Positions 21,409 to 30,323 of a DNA stretch of 64,000 nucleotides are shown here, in pieces. The notes under the pieces are model-generated. The model ran no database searches and was not told where the DNA came from. It saw nothing but the letters and a program-made list of their open reading frames with translations. The translations under genes were made by a program, and so were the position numbers. This DNA comes from Chitinophagaceae bacterium (GTDB taxonomy: Bacteria > Bacteroidota > Bacteroidia > Chitinophagales > Chitinophagaceae). Location: NCBI GenBank assembly GCA_016719815.1, contig JADJYK010000004.1, forward strand, positions 253,637-317,636, read 5' to 3'. Position 1 is the stretch's first letter, and each line of letters begins with the position of its first letter.

Positions 21409-21708
21409 ATGATAGCCGTAGTAAAAGTTGCCGGACAGCAATATAAAGTTGAAAAAGACCAGACTTTATACGTTCCCCATGTAGAGGGTAACGCCGGAGA
21501 TAAAATTGATCTTGAAGTTTTGCTGGCCGATGCAGGCGGCAACTTGTCTGTTGGTTCTGCAGTAAATGCAAAAGTTCAGGCAGAAATTCTTGACCACGTA
21601 AAAGGTGATACTGTGATAGCTTACAAACAAAAAAGAAGAAAGGGTTTTCACAAAAAGAAAGGTCACAGAACTGCCTACACAAAAATTAAAGTAACAAGTA
21701 TTGCTTAA
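21409..21708 (+). CDS. rplU: 50S ribosomal protein L21
   Basis: L21 binds 23S rRNA in the large subunit. The protein has 99 residues and the family landmarks MIAVVKVAGQQYKVEKDQ at the start, GDTVIAYKQKRRKGFHKKKGHR near the end and final residues KVTSIA. It starts 20 bases after a strong Bacteroidetes -7 box and precedes rpmA by 59 bases, the usual bacterial pairing. Confidence 0.97.
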   Translation: MIAVVKVAGQQYKVEKDQTLYVPHVEGNAGDKIDLEVLLADAGGNLSVGSAVNAKVQAEILDHVKGDTVIAYKQKRRKGFHKKKGHRTAYTKIKVTSIA

Positions 21709-21767
21709 TTCAGGCCAACATCAAAACTTGTTCATTAATTAACTTATCAACTAATAAACAATAAACA

Positions 21768-22028
21768 ATGGCACATAAAAAAGGTGAAGGTAGTGTAAAG
21801 AATGGTCGTGATTCCCAAAGTAAACGTCTTGGCGTTAAAATCTTTGGTGGTCAACCTGCTGTTTCGGGAAGCATTATCGTTCGTCAGCGTGGAACTGTTT
21901 ATCATCCCGGCAAAAATGTTGGAGTTGGAAGAGACTATACATTGTTTGCTTTGAATGATGGTGTTGTTGAATTTCGTAAAGGAAAAGACAACAAAACAAT
22001 TGTTTCAGTTAACATCGCTGAGGCGTAA
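21768..22028 (+). CDS. rpmA: 50S ribosomal protein L27
   Basis: L27 sits at the peptidyl transferase centre. The 86-residue protein begins MAHKKGEGSVKNGRDSQSKR without an N-terminal leader to be cleaved, and has the family stretch GSIIVRQRGTVYHPGKNVG. It is second in the rplU-rpmA operon. The histone-like gene follows after 107 bases. Confidence 0.97.
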   Translation: MAHKKGEGSVKNGRDSQSKRLGVKIFGGQPAVSGSIIVRQRGTVYHPGKNVGVGRDYTLFALNDGVVEFRKGKDNKTIVSVNIAEA

Positions 22029-22135
22029 TGATGATTGCACCTTATAACTTTTGTGGAAAAAAAATTTGGGTGGTATAAAATAATTATTATTTTTACTACG
22101 CAAACCCATTTTTACTAACCTAAAATTCTAAAAAA

Positions 22136-22264
22136 ATGGCAACAAAGAAAAAAGCAGTTAAAAAAGCTGCTCCTAAGAAAGCGGTTAAGAAAGCTGCTCC
22201 TAAGAAAGCTGCTAAGAAAGCTGCTCCTAAGAAAGCTGCTAAGAAAGCTGCTAAGAAAAAATAA
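22136..22264 (+). CDS. Lysine-rich histone H1-like protein of 42 residues
   Basis: This very basic protein is built only of Ala, Lys, Pro and Val after the first residues. It contains three and a half copies of a nine-residue unit, KKAVKKAAP or KKAAKKAAP, like the C-terminal tail of histone H1 and of Hc1-like bacterial proteins. It probably binds DNA or RNA without a fold of its own. The gene is real: it has an ATG right after an A-rich leader, a clean stop and a strong terminator 28 bases later. A repeat of this kind can gain or lose units, so the exact length may vary. Confidence 0.85.
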   Translation: MATKKKAVKKAAPKKAVKKAAPKKAAKKAAPKKAAKKAAKKK

Positions 22265-22291
22265 GTTTAAGAAAAGCTTAAACGTTATAAG

Positions 22292-22320
22292 AAAGTCCTC
22301 CGGTTTCGGAGGACTTTTTT
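22292..22320 (+). terminator. Strong rho-independent terminator
   Basis: AAGTCCTCCG and CGGAGGACTT form a perfect stem with a GTTT loop, followed by a run of Ts. It ends the rplU-rpmA-H1-like transcript. Confidence 0.92.
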
Positions 22321-22376
22321 ATGTTCTGCATCTTATACAAAAACTCACATGATGGGTATTATAGTAATTTAGTGCT

Positions 22377-24044
22377 ATGGACAACAACGCTATTGCAGAT
22401 AATTTTTCTATGCTCGCCAGGTTAATAGACATACATGGCGATAACTCATTTAAGAGTAAAACCTATGCAGCGGCAGCCTTTACAATTGAAAAACTGACTG
22501 TACAGCTTGCGAATACACCCAGAGAAAAATTATTCTCAATAAAAGGCATTGGAGAAAGCACAGGCAAAAAGGTTGTTGAATTACTTGAAACCGGGAAATT
22601 GGAAATTCTTGACGAATACATAAAAAATACCCCGCCCGGCGTTATAGAAATGCTTAACATCAAAGGTCTTGGACCAAAGAAAATTAATACCATCTGGAAG
22701 GTGATGGAGATTGATTCATTAGGCGAACTGCTGTACGCCTGCAATGAAAACAGGCTCACCCGGTTTAAAGGCTTTGGGGAAACAACTCAAAAAAACATAC
22801 CACAGGGTATCGAATTTTACTTTTCAAACCAGGGTTATTTTTTATACGCAGAACTGGAAGAAATATTTCCACAGGTAGAAAATTATCTGAAAAGAATTTT
22901 TACCTCAGAAAAAGTACATATAACCGGAAAATACAGAAGACAAGAACTGGTTATTGAAGAACTGGAATTCGTGGTACTTGAATCAAATGCTGTTATTAAG
23001 CCAAAATTCCAGACTGCACAACCTCCTGAACTCATCCATGAAACAGAAAACAGCATCCAGTATAAGTTAAAGAACGGACTAAAGCTCCATTTGTACACTG
23101 GAGGCAATAATATGGCAGCAGAATTGTTCAGAACAACCGGGAATTCGGATTTCTTAACCGCCTTTACTGAAGCATTTCCAGACCTTAGCTTCAATTCGCT
23201 CAAAGGTGAATCAGACAAGGCAGTATTTGAGATACTTGATATGCCTTTCATACCTCCTTGCCTGAGAGAAGAAAAAGCTATAATTGATAAAGCCCAAAAA
23301 GGCCAATTACCGGCTCTCATTCAGCCTGAAGACATCCGTTCTGTCATACACTCACACAGCAACTGGAGTGATGGTGCAAATTCCATCGGGGAAATGGCAG
23401 AAGAATGCATCAGGAAAGGCTTAGAATACCTCGTAATCTCCGACCATTCGAAAACTGCTGCTTATGCTAATGGCCTGAAAGAAGACAGGATTGCAGAACA
23501 GCATAAATACATTGATGTCATCAACAATAAATTAAGTCCATTCAAAGTGTTTAAGAGTATTGAAAGCGATATTCTGAACGACGGCAGCCTCGACTATTCT
23601 GAAAATGTACTAAAGACATTCGACCTTGTGATAGCATCTGTACATAGTAATCTTGGCATGACAGAAGAAAAAGCGAACCAGCGTTTGCTGAAAGCAATAG
23701 AGAATCCATATACCAGAATTCTCGGCCACATGACAGGCCGGCTGCTGCTTAGCAGAAATGGATACCCGGTTAATCATAAACTGATTATTGATGCCTGTGC
23801 AGCGAACAATGTAGTTGTTGAAATTAATGCCCATCCCAGGAGACTGGATATGGACTGGCGTTGGGTTGACTATGCTTTGCAAAAAGGTCTACTATTATCT
23901 ATTAACCCTGACGCTCATTCAACAGACGGATTTCATGATGTAAAATATGGGGTGCTGGCAGCACAAAAAGGCGGCTTAACAAAAGAGCACAACCTTAGCA
24001 GTTTTAGTTTACAGCAGTTTACCAAATGGCTTAAAAGTAAATAA
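22377..24044 (+). CDS. PolX-like protein: HhH region, degenerate palm, PHP phosphoesterase
   Basis: The 555-residue protein has the full bacterial PolX layout: a helix-hairpin-helix N-terminal region (IKGIGESTGKKV 55-66, IKGLGPKK 95-102), a palm-like middle and a C-terminal PHP domain from about 322 with HSHSNWSD (His325, His327, Asp332), SDHS, HPRR and NPDAHS. The palm motif that should read GSxRR...DxD is GKYRR followed by Glu195-Leu-Glu197, so polymerase activity is doubtful. The PHP site looks complete. In the family it is a manganese-dependent 3'-5' exonuclease or phosphatase. A role in base excision repair is inferred, and the methyltransferase gene next door fits. Confidence 0.9.
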   Translation: MDNNAIADNFSMLARLIDIHGDNSFKSKTYAAAAFTIEKLTVQLANTPREKLFSIKGIGESTGKKVVELLETGKLEILDEYIKNTPPGVIEMLNIKGLGPKKINTIWKVMEIDSLGELLYACNENRLTRFKGFGETTQKNIPQGIEFYFSNQGYFLYAELEEIFPQVENYLKRIFTSEKVHITGKYRRQELVIEELEFVVLESNAVIKPKFQTAQPPELIHETENSIQYKLKNGLKLHLYTGGNNMAAELFRTTGNSDFLTAFTEAFPDLSFNSLKGESDKAVFEILDMPFIPPCLREEKAIIDKAQKGQLPALIQPEDIRSVIHSHSNWSDGANSIGEMAEECIRKGLEYLVISDHSKTAAYANGLKEDRIAEQHKYIDVINNKLSPFKVFKSIESDILNDGSLDYSENVLKTFDLVIASVHSNLGMTEEKANQRLLKAIENPYTRILGHMTGRLLLSRNGYPVNHKLIIDACAANNVVVEINAHPRRLDMDWRWVDYALQKGLLLSINPDAHSTDGFHDVKYGVLAAQKGGLTKEHNLSSFSLQQFTKWLKSK

Positions 24045-24082
24045 CGTAACTTTAGTTCTGCAGTTTGATTCACTACATTGAA

Positions 24083-24578
24083 ATGGCAGAGACTTATACA
24101 ACATATTATCAGTCACCAATAGGCTTACTTAAAATTAGTGGCGCTGAAACATACATCAGTGAAGTGACTTTTTATGATGCTTCCATAAACAATCACCCCG
24201 GAACAAACATATACCACCCTGCTTATTAACTGTGTTGAGCAATTAATACAATATTTTAACGGCGAACTCAGGCATTTCGATCTTCCGCTAAACCAGCCTG
24301 GCACAACCTTTCAGCAGGAGGTCTGGAATATTCTGACGCAAATCCCTTTTGGAAAAACAATTAGCTATCTGGAACTAGCAAGAAAAACCGGCGATTCAAA
24401 GGCGACGAGAGCGGTTGCCAATGCGAATGGCAAAAATCATGTTGCAATAATAGTACCCTGTCACCGGGTAATAGGCAGCAATAAAGAATTAACTGGTTAC
24501 GCCGGAGGATTGTGGCGAAAAAAATGGCTACTCGAACATGAAGCTAAAATTGCCCATGGAGTACAGACGTTATTCTGA
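24083..24578 (+). CDS. ogt: Methylated-DNA--protein-cysteine methyltransferase, frameshifted
   Basis: This suicide enzyme removes alkyl groups from O6-alkylguanine in DNA. The first frame begins MAETYTTYYQSPIGLLKISG. The second carries the whole C-terminal domain: FQQEVWNILTQIPFGKTISY, the reactive-cysteine motif VPCHRVIG and the ending GYAGGLWRKKWLLEHE. The frame changes between about 24195 and 24225. This break needs one base removed or two added and is not a simple homopolymer loss. About 165 residues in total, normal for Ogt. It starts 38 bases after the PolX gene, suggesting a small DNA repair operon. Confidence 0.87.
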
Positions 24579-24594
24579 AGATTTTATTCGATCT

Positions 24595-25079
24595 TTACTT
24601 CAACTCATCACTTGTAAAAGCAAACGGTAATAACGATCTGGCATCATCAATAATGTATACATCACCTTCCTGCCCGCTTAAAATTAAACGTATCGGGGAT
24701 GATGTCCTGAGTTCGTATTCATGAATGGCCTGGCGGCACATACCACATGGAGAGATGGGATGATCACTCTTTACATTCGTACTGTCATAGCTGATAGCAA
24801 GTGTTTTAACCGGTACACCGGGAAAAAGTGTTGCAGCAGTTCCAAGCAGTACCCTTTCTGCACAAATACCAACAGGATAAGATGCATTTTCCTGGTTAGT
24901 GCCTGTAACGATCTCGCCATTCTGGAGTAAAGCAGCGGCGCCTACATTAAACTTTGAATAAGGAGCATAGGCCTGTTTTGTTACCAACCTTGCTTTTCCA
25001 ATAATGCAGCATCGCTTTCATTTAAATCACTGCTGCTTTCAAATACTTTGTACGCAAATCCGAACTTTTTTTCCTTCAT
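24595..25079 (-). CDS. cdd: Cytidine deaminase, frameshifted near the N-terminus
   Basis: This enzyme deaminates cytidine and deoxycytidine for pyrimidine salvage. The zinc site is visible in CAERVLLG (Cys and the catalytic Glu) and PCGMCRQ (two Cys). The substrate loop YSKFNVGAAAL precedes them. An N-terminal piece beginning MKEKKFGFAYKVFE at 25079 joins after one extra A in GGAAAAGC (near 24990). The restored protein has about 161 residues, as expected. It converges on the methyltransferase gene. Confidence 0.92.
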
Positions 25080-25140
25080 AATCTTTTCTGTTGAAGACAC
25101 GAATGCCCCTGACGCTAAGCCAAGGGCATTTAAAAGTACG

Positions 25141-26784
25141 TTATTTTACAACACGGAACAACCTCTTCCAGCGGGGACCATTCTCATAACTGAACCAAAT
25201 CAGCCATGCTTTGCCTACAATCCTGTCTTCCGGGACAAAACCCCAGTAACGGCTGTCCTGTGATTTGTGCCTGTTATCACCCATCATCCAGTAATAATTC
25301 AGTTTAAATGTATAGTTTAAAGCCTCTATATCATTAACGAAAGCTTTTCCATCTTTCACTTCAAACTTATTACCCTCATAGAAGCCTATACACCTTTTGT
25401 ATAATGAAATATTTTTTTGTGTAAGCTGCACTGTTCCCCCTTTCGCAGGTACCCAGATACTTTCAAAATTATCTCTTGTATTTCTAAAGTAGTTTGTGTC
25501 GTAGGGAAATGTATAACCAGATCTTGAAGAGTCAATCTCAGGTAAAACAGACTTTTCATCCACTCCATTTATTTTTTTCAATTTTTCAACTTCATCAAGG
25601 GTAAGATTTGCTTTGTATGTATTACCGCTTACGGTTTGAAAATCGTTAGCCTGTTCATTTTCCTCATTCATATTAAGTGATATTCCCGCATCACGAAGGT
25701 CAAATTCACTCAAAGATTTTGCAGAATTAAAAAAGTAATATGTTGCTGAAGTTGGAGAGACATAGGCTTTTTGATTGTTTATATAAAGTATTCCATTAAC
25801 AATCTTCAATGAATCTCCAGCTATGGCAACACATCGCTTAATATAATTGTCAGTCTTATCAACAGGATGGACTGCTATAGGATAATCAGGATTATTCAAT
25901 ATCTGTTGCCTTCTGGTATCTGACATGGTGCCGTCTAACTCTCTGATCATATCGTAATAAGGCTGTGCAGACTGAAAACCTGGCAAATTAATTACAGTAT
26001 CGCCTTCGGGAAAGTTAAATACAACACAATCATTTCTCTTAACAGGTGAAGAAAACCATCTGGTATAGGGAATTTTCAGTGCCCCTGAGTAAGACTTTTT
26101 GCTGGAACCAAAGGGCATATAGTTGTGAACAAAAGGAAATGAAAGAGGCGTATTGGGTATTCTTGGGCCATAACTCAACTTGCTGACAAAGAGAAAGTCT
26201 TTGATAAGCAAAGTTTTCTCCATTGAAGAGCTTGGAATAGTATAAGCCTCAAAAATGAAAGTACGGATCAATGTTGCCGCTACTACCGCAAATATGCCTG
26301 CATCAACCCATTCTCGCCAACCTTGTTTTTTGTGTTTTTTTACGCCTTCAGCTCCTATAAATTTTGGGTTCTCTTTATAAGCAAGATAAGGGAAGTACAC
26401 TGGCGCTGCGAGTGAAGCTGCAGTATGCGCACCAAAAGAAAACCTGCCAAACACTTTTGCAAACTCTATAAAAATACCCGGACTGATAAACCACCCTATA
26501 ACAGGAATGAATTGCCAAAATACCCAATGCTTTGGTCTTTTTGCTAAATCCTGCATCACCCATGTGTTATAAAAAGGAATATATGCTTTCCAGGATGGGG
26601 CACCGGCTTTTGTAAAAAGCTTTGCGAAGCCGAAAGACGGTAAAAAACAATTAATGTCCCAATAAGATAAACGATAAAATGTGTTTTGCGGGCATAAGCC
26701 GTGTTTTAATGGCGACAAAAATATCAATATTATTTGCCCGCCGGGATAATTAATAATCAAAGTTTTGCTAAAGCATCCGGTCAC
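25141..26784 (-). CDS. lepB: Signal peptidase I, N-terminus uncertain
   Basis: This membrane protease removes signal peptides from exported proteins. The catalytic serine lies in PSSSMEKTLL and the general-base lysine in YIKRCVAIAGD. Box E GDNRHKSQDSRYWG and the ending match. The protein is long (up to 547 residues) because about 130 residues are inserted between the lysine box and the GDN box, a feature of Bacteroidota LepB. The first 40 residues as read here do not look natural. Homologues begin just before PSFGFAKLFTKAGAPSWKA, so the real start is probably an ATG at 26695 followed by a frameshift near 26655. Confidence 0.88.
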   Translation of the reverse strand: MTGCFSKTLIINYPGGQIILIFLSPLKHGLCPQNTFYRLSYWDINCFLPSFGFAKLFTKAGAPSWKAYIPFYNTWVMQDLAKRPKHWVFWQFIPVIGWFISPGIFIEFAKVFGRFSFGAHTAASLAAPVYFPYLAYKENPKFIGAEGVKKHKKQGWREWVDAGIFAVVAATLIRTFIFEAYTIPSSSMEKTLLIKDFLFVSKLSYGPRIPNTPLSFPFVHNYMPFGSSKKSYSGALKIPYTRWFSSPVKRNDCVVFNFPEGDTVINLPGFQSAQPYYDMIRELDGTMSDTRRQQILNNPDYPIAVHPVDKTDNYIKRCVAIAGDSLKIVNGILYINNQKAYVSPTSATYYFFNSAKSLSEFDLRDAGISLNMNEENEQANDFQTVSGNTYKANLTLDEVEKLKKINGVDEKSVLPEIDSSRSGYTFPYDTNYFRNTRDNFESIWVPAKGGTVQLTQKNISLYKRCIGFYEGNKFEVKDGKAFVNDIEALNYTFKLNYYWMMGDNRHKSQDSRYWGFVPEDRIVGKAWLIWFSYENGPRWKRLFRVVK

Positions 26785-26796
26785 TTTGGCATAACA

Positions 26797-27939
26797 CTAA
26801 GTATGTACATCTTCTTCAGTAATTGTTTTACCGGATAAAATTACCAGCCGCTCCACCACATTCCGCAGCTCACGGATATTTCCTGTCCAGTTATACTGTT
26901 GAAGCAATTTAATGGCTGCGGGTTCAATTGCTTTTAATGCAGTACCATAATCTGTGCAAATATCATTGAGAAATTTTTCTACCAGCAGCGGAATATCGTC
27001 GTTCCTGTCATTAAGTGAGGGAACATGAATAATAATTACTCCGATCCTGTGATATAAATCAAGGCGAAAATTTTTTGTTTCCACTTCTTTCAGTAAATCC
27101 TTATTGGTTGCTGCTATTACTCTGACATCTACACTTATATCTTTGTCCGCCCCCACCCTTGTAATTTTTCCTTCCTGTAAGGCCCGAAGCACCTTAGCCT
27201 GCGCATTAGCACTCATATCCCCAATTTCATCCAGAAACAATGTGCCGCCATTTGCTGACTCAAACTTTCCGATTCGTTGTTTTATTGCAGAAGTAAAAGA
27301 ACCTTTTTCATGCCCGAATAATTCACTTTCAATCAACTCTGTTGGAATTGCAGCACAGTTCACTTCAACCAGAGGTGCGGCAGACCGGTTACTTTTTCCT
27401 TGAATCCACCGTGCCACTAATTCTTTACCAGATCCATTTCACCGGTTATGAGCACTCTTGCATCTGTTGGTGCCACTTTATCAATAGTTTCCTTGATCTT
27501 TTGATAGGAGCTGATTCCCCAATCATTTCCTGCACTTTACTTACTTTTCGCTTCAGCACTTTGGTTTCCGAAACCAGGTGCTTTTGTCCATTGCATTCCG
27601 GATTGTGATGAGTAGCCGGTTTAAGTCGGGTGGCTTGGAAATATAATCATATGCTCCTTTCTTTACTGCTTCAACTGCAGTTTCAATATTTCCATGGCCA
27701 GAAATCATTATCACAGGAACATCCGGATTTATTTCGTTTGACTTTTGAAGAAATTCAATACCGTCCAGTTTGGGCATTTTAATATCACATAATACAAGGT
27801 CATACACTTTTTCCCTTATTTTTTTTACCCCTTCTTCCCCATCTGCCGCTTCATCTACTTTATATCCTTCAAAAGAAAGTATTTCACTTAGCGTTTTGCG
27901 GATTGCTTTTTCATCATCTATTATCAGAATATCTGGCAT
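26797..27939 (-). CDS. Sigma-54-dependent response regulator without HTH domain, frameshifted
   Basis: This NtrC-type protein activates sigma-54 promoters when phosphorylated. The receiver domain starts MPDILIIDDE at 27939, with phospho-acceptor Asp52 in LCDIKMPKLDG. The AAA+ domain follows: a Walker A region split by a frameshift (ITGE...GSGKELVARW), the sigma-54 contact loop ELFGHEKGSFTSA and Walker B GGTLFLDEIGD. At least three breaks lie between 27415 and 27560. The protein ends ITEEDVHT, right after the AAA+ domain, so no Fis-type helix-turn-helix is present. Length is about 381 residues. Its sensor kinase is not in the window. Confidence 0.88.
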
Positions 27940-28024
27940 TATAATAAAATTTGGGAAACAAAAATAGCTGATTTGATACGAAGTGTTTATTTCCTGTTTA
28001 CAAAGCAATACCCAGGAAAAAATT

Positions 28025-28053
28025 GAGGCCGGGTAGAAACCCAGCCTCGTTTT
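28025..28053. terminator. Hairpin between pdhB and the response regulator
   Basis: GAGGCCGGGT and ACCCAGCCTC form a ten-base stem with one mismatch. It is flanked by T-runs on both strands, so it could stop transcription either way. Confidence 0.45.
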
Positions 28054-28157
28054 AAAATCCAATATCCTATGAAAAACCATAACAAAGATGCAGGATTATA
28101 CTCTAAAAGCTGCATCTGTAATAAAATAATTTTATTTAATAGTAAAATTACCTGCCT

Positions 28158-28187
28158 TAAAAGAGAACCCTGCAAAATGCAGGGCTC
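28158..28187 (-). terminator. Terminator after pdhB
   Basis: Read on the minus strand, CCCTGCA and TGCAGGG form a stem with a TTT loop, followed by TTCTCTTTT. It lies 23 bases past the pdhB stop. Confidence 0.7.
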
Positions 28188-28209
28188 GCAGTTAATATTG
28201 GCTCAGCAA

Positions 28210-29198
28210 TTATTTAACCTGGTACATCACTTCTTTTACCAGCTTCACCGTCCTTGGTACATCGGGCAGCGCTGCAGCCACAAGGTTAGGAGCATAGTGC
28301 AATGGCGCATCGGCAGCAGTGATTCTGCGTATCGGGGCATCAAGATAGTCAAAACCTTCTTTTTGAATACGATAAGTTATTTCTGAAGAAATGGATGCAA
28401 AAGGCCATTGTTCTTCCACAATCACCAGCCTGTTTGTCTTTTTAACGCTTTCAAGTATTGTCATCCAGTCAAGCGGACGGATAGTTCTTAGATCGATAAC
28501 TTCAGCACTGATACCTTCTTTTTCCAGTTCGGTAGCGGCTCCCAGTGCAACTTTCATCATTTTATTGAATGAAACTATTGTAACATCCCTGCCGGGTTTT
28601 TTAATGTCGGCTTTGCCAAGTTCAATGTAATACTCTTCCTCTGGCACCTCACATTTTTCACCGTAAAGTTGTTCGCTTTCCATAAACATAATGGGGTCTT
28701 CCTCAAACCGGATAGCCTGTTTTAGCAAGCCTTTTGCATCATAGCCGTTGCTGGGTGATACAACTTTTATACCCGGAATATTTGCATATAAAGCCTCAAA
28801 AGCGGTGGAGTGTTGAGCACCCAACTGGCCGGCAGAGGCATTCCCTCCTCTAAAAACGATAGGACAAGTTATTTGCCCTCCACTCATTGCCAGCATCTTA
28901 GAAGCTGTATTTAATATTTGGTCTAAGGCTAAAACAGCGAAGTTCCAAGTCATAAACTCCACAATCGGGCGAAGTCCGTTTTGTGCAGCCCTACCCCTAT
29001 TGCAGTGAACCCGAGTTCAGAAATTGGTGTATCTAAAACCCGTTTGTGACCAAATTCTGCAAGCATCCCCTGGCTTACTTTATAAGCACCGTTATACTCT
29101 GCCACCTCTTCTCCCATCAGGAATACCCGGTCATCCCTCCTCATTTCTTCACTCATTGCTTCTCTGAGTGCCTCTCTGAATGCAATTGTTCTTGCCAT
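28210..29198 (-). CDS. pdhB: Pyruvate dehydrogenase E1 component, beta subunit, frameshifted
   Basis: With the alpha subunit (not in the window) this protein forms the thiamine-dependent E1 enzyme that feeds pyruvate into acetyl-CoA. It begins MARTIAFREALREAMSEEM and continues with FLMGEEVAEYNGAYKVSQG. The second frame has the E1-beta landmarks EFMTWNFAVLALDQI, GAQHSTAFEALYANIPG and VIDLRTIRPLD. The break near 28978 is repaired by one extra G in TAGGGCTGC, giving about 330 residues. It has its own terminator and appears to be monocistronic. Confidence 0.94.
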
Positions 29199-29278
29199 TT
29201 TTCTTTATTTATAGGTGGGCAAAATTAAGTGAGATGCAGGATAAAACCTAAAACAGTACTGTGCTTCATTTTATAATG

Positions 29279-29826
29279 CTACTGCAAAAGGGAATAAATA
29301 ATTGTATCATAAAAATTACCCCGGAAAAATATATCTTCCCGTAAGTGCCCCTCTTTTACAAAACCGGCTGATTCAAGCAAATATCCAGATGGCTTGTTAG
29401 CAGCGAGAATCCTGGCTTCCACACTATGGAGTTTTAAGATTTCAAAACCGTATTTCAAAACAGATACAACGGCCTCCTTCATTATACCTTTTTCCAGAAA
29501 TCAGGATGTAAAACGTAACCAACCTCAGCCCTGTGATTTTCTTTTTGAAGATTCCACAGACAAATGGTGCCAATAATAACTTCAGGGTTCTCTTTTAAAG
29601 TAATTCCCCATAGTACTGTCTGGTTTTTCTCCGCAGCCTGTTTTATCATTCTGATAAACTCTGCCGCTTCCTGCATCCTGCGTGCAGGCTCTTTTCCCAA
29701 AAAGGCGAGCACCCGCTTGTCAGAACGCAGAAAAAAAATTTCCCGTTTGTCTTCTGCCTTTATTTCTCGAAGCAGCAACCGCTCAGTAGTTAGTGCGGGG
29801 AATGGATTAAACCTGGGGTTCAGCAT
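29279..29826 (-). CDS. GNAT-family N-acetyltransferase (RimJ-like), frameshifted
   Basis: This is probably an N-acetyltransferase of the RimJ/RimL branch, acting on a protein N-terminus or a small amine. The start PALTTERLLLREI is typical of that branch, and LHPDFW followed by KGIMKEAV is the CoA-binding region. The frame breaks exactly there, near 29484, and one extra A in GGAAAAAGG restores it. The C-terminal part, HSVEARILAANKPSGYLLESAGF, is typical. Total about 182 residues. The substrate is unknown. Confidence 0.87.
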
Positions 29827-30032
29827 ATTAACATCAGGGGGAAAAATACATCTTTATTTTCTTACTTATCACCGCATATTTGCACTTTCCTGTACGAATA
29901 GGGCATAACCGATGGGTTACCTTTTGCTTTTCAGGGAATTAAGGGTTTGTTACAGTTCCGTACTCCCTTTCTCCAACGATAGCCGCCATCTGAAACAGGT
30001 TTAAGCAAATTCGCTAATCAAACAAATATAAA

Positions 30033-30323
30033 ATGGTACAAAAAACCTACTACAAGACTAAAGACTATTGTAAAGTAAAATTTTCAATCGCCCCTGAAAA
30101 TGCTGAAACTGTTGAAGTACTCGGCTTAAATGGCAACTGGAACGAAGCAATTGTGTTGAAAAGGAAAAAAGATGGAAGCTTTTCTGCTGAAATTAATCTT
30201 CCGAAAGAATCTACCCATGAGTTCAAATACAGGGTAAATGAAAATAACTGGTATAATGAGCCAGACGCAGATACAGAGGTTGAAAATGAGTTTGGCGGTA
30301 CAAACAGCGTCATTACGCTTTAA
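30033..30323 (+). CDS. Stand-alone CBM48/AMPK-type glycogen-binding domain protein
   Basis: The 96-residue protein is a single early-set domain of the kind found at the N-terminus of isoamylases and in AMPK beta subunits. The key pattern is VEVLGLNGNWNE, then KRKKDGSFSAEINLP and EFKYRVNENNWYNEPDAD. In other proteins this module binds glycogen or places it near an enzyme. No enzyme domain is attached here and no glycogen gene is adjacent. It is probably a cytosolic carbohydrate-binding or scaffold protein. The last four bases overlap the convergent ABC gene. Confidence 0.85.
   Translation: MVQKTYYKTKDYCKVKFSIAPENAETVEVLGLNGNWNEAIVLKRKKDGSFSAEINLPKESTHEFKYRVNENNWYNEPDADTEVENEFGGTNSVITL

Noticed and set aside
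28069..28386. Plus-strand ORF of 105 codons opposite pdhB
   Set aside because: It is mostly antisense to a clear pdhB frame, crosses its terminator and has no protein-like composition.
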